From: an uncultured Gammaproteobacteria bacterium
Lineage (GTDB): Bacteria > Pseudomonadota > Gammaproteobacteria > Arenicellales > JAANXG01
NCBI GenBank assembly: GCA_947259705.1
Contig: CAMYNL010000014.1
Coordinates: forward strand, 1-36,874
Direction: 5' to 3'
DNA: 36,874 nucleotides
Under the pieces are notes generated by a model. It was not told the origin of the DNA. It made no database searches and was given only the letters and a program-made list of their open reading frames with translations. Positions 33,393-36,874 of the stretch are shown here, piece by piece; position 1 is the first letter of the stretch; each line of letters starts with the position of its first letter. The translations under genes were made by a program, and so were the position numbers.

Positions 33393-34702
33393 TGCCTGAC
33401 CCGGTAATGCGTCATCTCGATGCCACGTCAGCGGGGTTTTCCGCGGCGCTGAACCACTTACTGGACCGAGATACCGAGCTCGCGTCGAACGTCGAGGCCG
33501 TCGTGTCCGGGATTATCGCCCGCGTCAGGCGGGAGGGGGACGCGGCGCTGCTGGATTACAGCCGCCGGTTCGATGAGCTGGAGTGTACGGACGCTGCGGC
33601 ATTATCGCTGCCGGCCGCACGCCTGGCGCAGGCGCTGGAGTGTCTGCCGCGGCAACAGGGAGATGCGCTGGAAACCGCCGCGGACCGTATCCGCAGCTAC
33701 CACGAGCGCCAGCGCCAGCAGTCGTGGGAGTACGAGGAGCCGGATGGTACCCGACTCGGCCAGCGCATTACGGCTCTGGATCGGGCCGGCCTGTACGTGC
33801 CGGGAGGCAAGGCGGCGTATCCGTCATCGGTGCTGATGAACGCCATTCCCGCCAAGGTGGCGGGGGTCGGCCAACTCGTCATGACCGTGCCCACGCCGCG
33901 TGGTGAGAGCAACGAGATGGTCCTGGCCGCGGCGGCGCTCGCCGGCGTCGACCGGGTGTTCACCATCGGCGGTGCTCAGGCGGTGGCGGCCATGGCCTAT
34001 GGCACCGAGACCGTGCCGGCCGTGGACAAGATAGTCGGGCCCGGTAACATATATGTCGCCACGGCAAAAAAACAGGTATTCGGCAAGGTCGGTATCGACA
34101 TGATTGCGGGCCCCTCCGAGGTGGTGTTGGTGTGTGACGCCCAGGTAGACCCGGACTGGGCCGCGATGGACCTCTTTGCCCAGGCAGAGCACGATGAATT
34201 GGCGCAATCGATCCTGCTGAGCACCGACCGCGGTTTTCTGCAGAGGGTGGAGGCATCGATCACCAGCCTGCTGCCGACCATGGAGCGCGCGCCGATCATT
34301 CGTGAAGCGCTGGCCAGGCAGGGGGCGCTGATTTATGTCCCGGACCTGGACACCGCGGCGCAGGTCGTCAACCGCATCGCACCGGAGCACCTGGAACTGA
34401 TGCTGTCCGATGCCCGGGCACTCCTGCAGCAGGTACGCCATGCCGGCGCCGTGTTTCTGGGCCCCAACAGCGCCGAGGCGCTGGGAGACTATTGCGCCGG
34501 TCCGAACCATGTTCTTCCGACCTCCGGCACGGCACGTTTCAGCTCCCCCCTCGGGGTCTATGATTTTCAGAAACGCACCAGCCTGATTGAGTGTTCCGCG
34601 GCCGGCGCCTCGACGCTGGGCGCGACGGCCTCGATCCTGGCGCGGTCCGAGGACCTCACTGCCCACGCGCGATCCGCCGAATACCGGATCCGCCCTTCGT
34701 GA
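33392..34702 (+). CDS. hisD: Histidinol dehydrogenase
   Basis: A 436-residue Zn- and NAD-dependent enzyme that oxidises histidinol to histidine in two steps. The signature [13 protein letters not shown] with [19 protein letters not shown] is intact. Zn ligands and catalytic residues are visible in QAEHDEL (Gln, His), [10 protein letters not shown] (Glu-His pair), [14 protein letters not shown] (Asp) and [11 protein letters not shown] (His). Starts at the ATG in the hisG stop overlap; hisC follows after 11 nt. Confidence 0.97.
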   Translation: MPDPVMRHLDATSAGFSAALNHLLDRDTELASNVEAVVSGIIARVRREGDAALLDYSRRFDELECTDAAALSLPAARLAQALECLPRQQGDALETAADRIRSYHERQRQQSWEYEEPDGTRLGQRITALDRAGLYVPGGKAAYPSSVLMNAIPAKVAGVGQLVMTVPTPRGESNEMVLAAAALAGVDRVFTIGGAQAVAAMAYGTETVPAVDKIVGPGNIYVATAKKQVFGKVGIDMIAGPSEVVLVCDAQVDPDWAAMDLFAQAEHDELAQSILLSTDRGFLQRVEASITSLLPTMERAPIIREALARQGALIYVPDLDTAAQVVNRIAPEHLELMLSDARALLQQVRHAGAVFLGPNSAEALGDYCAGPNHVLPTSGTARFSSPLGVYDFQKRTSLIECSAAGASTLGATASILARSEDLTAHARSAEYRIRPS

Positions 34703-34713
34703 GCCGCTGACGC

Positions 34714-35811
34714 ATGCCGGTTACCCGGGTATCCCCGCAGGATCAGGCCGAGGCCCGCGCGCAGAAGTGGGTGCGGCCGTCGGTGCGCGCATTGACGGCT
34801 TACCATGTCCCGCCCGCCGAGGGTCGCATTAAGCTGGACGCCATGGAGAACCCGTACCAGTGGCCCGCGGAGATGGAGCAGGAGTGGCTGCAGTGCCTGC
34901 ACGGCGCGCCCTTGAACCGTTATCCCGATCCCACGGCGAATGCCGTGCGCGAGCGGCTGCGTGCGTCTCTGTCCCTGGCGCCGGACCAGCTCGTCATGCT
35001 GGGCAACGGCTCGGACGAACTCATCCAGATCATCCAGCTGAGCCTGGCAGGTCCGGGACGCGTCGTCATGGCGCCTGTTCCCACCTTCGTCATGTACCAG
35101 ATGATCGCGCGTTTTGTTGGCGCCGAGTTCGTCGGCGTTCCCTTGCGGGACGATTTCACCCTCGACCGGGACCGCATGCTGGCGGCAATACACCGCCACG
35201 ATCCGTCGGTGATCTTCATCGCCTACCCGAACAATCCCAGCGGCAACCTGTTCGAGCGCCCTCTGTTACAGGAAATCATCGAAGCGGCTGATGGACTGGT
35301 GGTGATCGATGAGGCGTACCACGTATTCGCCGGTGAGTCCTTCATTGCAGATATCGGGCACTATGCAAATGTCGTGGTGATGCGCACCCTCTCCAAGATG
35401 GGCCTGGCGGGTCTGCGTCTGGGTTATCTGGCCGGTGCCGCAGCATGGCTGCAGCAGTTTGACAAGGTCCGCCTGCCTTATAACATCAATGTATTGACCC
35501 AGATCAGCGCCGTCTTCGCACTTGAAAGGTCGGCGCTTTTCGAGGAGCAGGCCGCGCGGATCGTCGCCGAACGTGAGCGGGTGGCCTCGGCGCTGACCGA
35601 ACGCGGGTTTACCGTGTTTCCCAGCGCCACCAATTTCCTGTTGTTTCGTGCCGCCGGGTCCGCCGCCCGCACCTACGAGCACCTCCTGGACCACAAGGTA
35701 CTGATCAAGAACCTGCACCAGGCGGATACACCGCTTGCCGACTGCCTGCGCGTTACGGTGGGGACGCCAGAGGAGAATGACGCGTTCCTGGCGGGTCTGC
35801 GGCAGTTTTAA
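34714..35811 (+). CDS. hisC: Histidinol-phosphate aminotransferase
   Basis: A 365-residue fold-type I PLP aminotransferase. The PLP-binding Lys is Lys228 in RTLSKMGLAGLRLGY. YPNNPSGN, VVIDEAYHVF, and the C-terminal LRVTVGTPEEND are typical. The N-terminal 15 or so residues are basic and variable. Within his operons the assignment to HisC is secure; some paralogues act on aromatic substrates. Confidence 0.96.
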   Translation: MPVTRVSPQDQAEARAQKWVRPSVRALTAYHVPPAEGRIKLDAMENPYQWPAEMEQEWLQCLHGAPLNRYPDPTANAVRERLRASLSLAPDQLVMLGNGSDELIQIIQLSLAGPGRVVMAPVPTFVMYQMIARFVGAEFVGVPLRDDFTLDRDRMLAAIHRHDPSVIFIAYPNNPSGNLFERPLLQEIIEAADGLVVIDEAYHVFAGESFIADIGHYANVVVMRTLSKMGLAGLRLGYLAGAAAWLQQFDKVRLPYNINVLTQISAVFALERSALFEEQAARIVAERERVASALTERGFTVFPSATNFLLFRAAGSAARTYEHLLDHKVLIKNLHQADTPLADCLRVTVGTPEENDAFLAGLRQF

Positions 35812-35837
35812 GGTTCGCGTGCCGCCCGGCAGTTTGC

Positions 35838-35843
35838 TAATAT
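35838..35843 (+). promoter_or_regulatory. Possible internal -10 upstream of hisB
   Basis: TAATAT in the 105-bp hisC-hisB gap (TTTGCTAATATCGG), 73 nt before the hisB ATG. The -35 is poor. The gap is unusually long for this operon, which is the main reason to suspect an internal promoter or mRNA feature. Confidence 0.22.
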
Positions 35844-35916
35844 CGGAACACCAGTCTTGAGTTGATCGACAGCGGCTCATCTCCCTTATATCGATACCTG
35901 CCAAGAAGTATCCTCC

Positions 35917-36510
35917 ATGTCCGAACGCGTCGCAGAAGTCGAGCGCAACACCAGCGAAACCCAGATCAGGGTGGTCGTCGCCCTGGACGGCAACGGCACG
36001 CGCGCACTGAACCTCGGCCTGCCTTTTTTCGAGCACATGCTGGACCAGGTGGCGCGGCACGGGCTGATCGACCTGGATATCGAGGCTCGCGGGGACCTGG
36101 AAATAGACGCTCACCATACCGTCGAGGACGTGGGCATCGCGCTGGGGCAGGCGATAGCAGAAGCGGTGGGCGACAAACGGGGTATTCGCCGCTACGGGCA
36201 TGCCTACGTGCCGCTCGACGAGGCCCTGAGCCGGGTGGTGGTGGACTTTTCCGGGCGTCCGGGCCTGGAGTACCATGTCAGCTATCCCCGTGCCCGTATC
36301 GGCGATTTCGACGTGGACCTGATTCACGAATTCTTCCAGGGATTCTGCAATCACGGCCTGGTAAGCGTGCACGTGGACTGCCTGCGCGGCCGCAATGCGC
36401 ACCATATCGCAGAGACCGTGTTCAAGGCATTCGGGCGCGCGCTGCGGATGGCCCTGGAGCGGGATTCGCGCATGGCCGGGACAATACCCTCTACCAAGGG
36501 AGCCCTCTAA
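35917..36510 (+). CDS. hisB: Imidazoleglycerol-phosphate dehydratase (monofunctional)
   Basis: A 197-residue Mn-dependent enzyme converting IGP to imidazole-acetol phosphate. The duplicated metal-binding HH motifs are present: [14 protein letters not shown] and [13 protein letters not shown], along with [13 protein letters not shown] and [15 protein letters not shown]. There is no fused histidinol-phosphatase domain, unlike the bifunctional enterobacterial HisB. Start at the ATG 35917 ([15 protein letters not shown]). Confidence 0.97.
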   Translation: MSERVAEVERNTSETQIRVVVALDGNGTRALNLGLPFFEHMLDQVARHGLIDLDIEARGDLEIDAHHTVEDVGIALGQAIAEAVGDKRGIRRYGHAYVPLDEALSRVVVDFSGRPGLEYHVSYPRARIGDFDVDLIHEFFQGFCNHGLVSVHVDCLRGRNAHHIAETVFKAFGRALRMALERDSRMAGTIPSTKGAL

Positions 36511-36551
36511 GCACCGGAGGATGCAGGCCCTGCCGCCGCGCTGATAAAGCC

Positions 36552-36874
36552 ATGAACCGCATCGCCGTTGTCGACTTCGGGACCGGGAACCTCCGCTCTG
36601 TCCACAAAGCCATCGAGCATGTAGCGCACGATGCGGAAGTGGTGGTTACCGGCGAGCCGTCCCGCATAAGCAGGGCGGATCGCGTGGTGTTTCCCGGCCA
36701 GGGGGCCATCGGCACCTGTATAGAGGCATTGGTGCAAACCGGCCTGCGCGATGCACTGTTGGAGGCGATCGCCAACAAACCCTTTTTGGGGATCTGTCTG
36801 GGTCTGCAGGCGCTTTACACGTCCAGCGAGGAGGGTGGCGGCACCGAGTGTCTCGGCATACTGGCGGGCGAGGT
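36552..36874 (+). CDS. hisH: Imidazole glycerol phosphate synthase subunit HisH (3' end off the window)
   Basis: The first 107 codons of the glutaminase subunit that feeds ammonia to HisF. MNRIAVVDFGTGNLRSVHKA, VFPGQGAIGTC and the nucleophile elbow PFLGICLGLQ (Cys82) are diagnostic of the class I amidotransferase HisH. The window ends within the gene, before the His-Glu residues of the triad. It lies 41 nt after hisB in standard his order. Confidence 0.96.
   Translation, partial: MNRIAVVDFGTGNLRSVHKAIEHVAHDAEVVVTGEPSRISRADRVVFPGQGAIGTCIEALVQTGLRDALLEAIANKPFLGICLGLQALYTSSEEGGGTECLGILAGE

Overview
The window is high-GC, densely packed chromosomal DNA of a free-living gammaproteobacterium. The best fit is the Chromatiales/Ectothiorhodospiraceae side of the class. 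That placement rests on gene order (kds-lpt-rpoN-hpf-ptsN-rapZ-ptsH-ptsI-mgtE beside mlaFEDCB-ibaG-grxD-murA-hisGDC-hisB) and on the short-form HisG; no 16S gene or database search supports it. Nearly everything from 9.4 kb rightwards is conserved core genome. The first 9.4 kb is more accessory.

Layout. (1) 1-1527 (minus): the 5' part of a large gene running off the left edge. It encodes an Arg-rich cytoplasmic domain, one membrane segment, a Pro/Ala/Lys linker and the start of a beta-barrel-like region. (2) 1882-2349 (minus): a c'-type cytochrome, divergent from (3) a two-gene RND efflux operon at 2535-6696 (plus). (4) 6861-8999: a secreted subtilase-like protein with a Glu where the catalytic His is expected. 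(5) 9024-9294: a 119-bp inverted-repeat element abutting the C-terminal remnant of a dienelactone hydrolase gene. (6) 9457-14691: miaB-phoH-ybeY-corC-lnt (tRNA modification, ribosome/rRNA quality control, CBS-domain transport protein, lipoprotein acylation). (7) 14633-24928 (minus), read right to left: kdsD-kdsC-lptC-lptA-lptB (Kdo supply and LPS export), rpoN-hpf-ptsN-rapZ-ptsH-ptsI (sigma-54, ribosome hibernation, regulatory PTS) and mgtE. mgtE converges on lnt with a 59-bp coding overlap. (8) 25184-25852: a DUF72-family gene. (9) 25969-30654: mlaFEDCB (phospholipid transport) followed by an ABC-2 exporter pair. (10) 30732-32742: ibaG (BolA), CGFS glutaredoxin and murA. (11) 32748-36874: hisG-hisD-hisC-hisB-hisH, the last cut by the right edge.

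The genes form a coherent envelope programme. Kdo synthesis and Lpt export build the LPS leaflet, Mla maintains its lipid asymmetry, Lnt finishes lipoproteins and MurA starts peptidoglycan. The PTS-Ntr/RapZ/RpoN block links nitrogen and carbon status to the envelope. Many starts are GTG or TTG, and ATGA, GTGA, TGATG and TAATG overlaps suggest translational coupling.

I found no tRNA, rRNA, CRISPR array, phage or defence island, and no convincing new multi-gene system. The most unusual items are the chimeric left-edge membrane protein, the His-to-Glu subtilase, an apparently C-terminally shortened LptC, the inverted-repeat element with its hydrolase remnant, and a 12-bp duplication that repeats the lptA stop codon.
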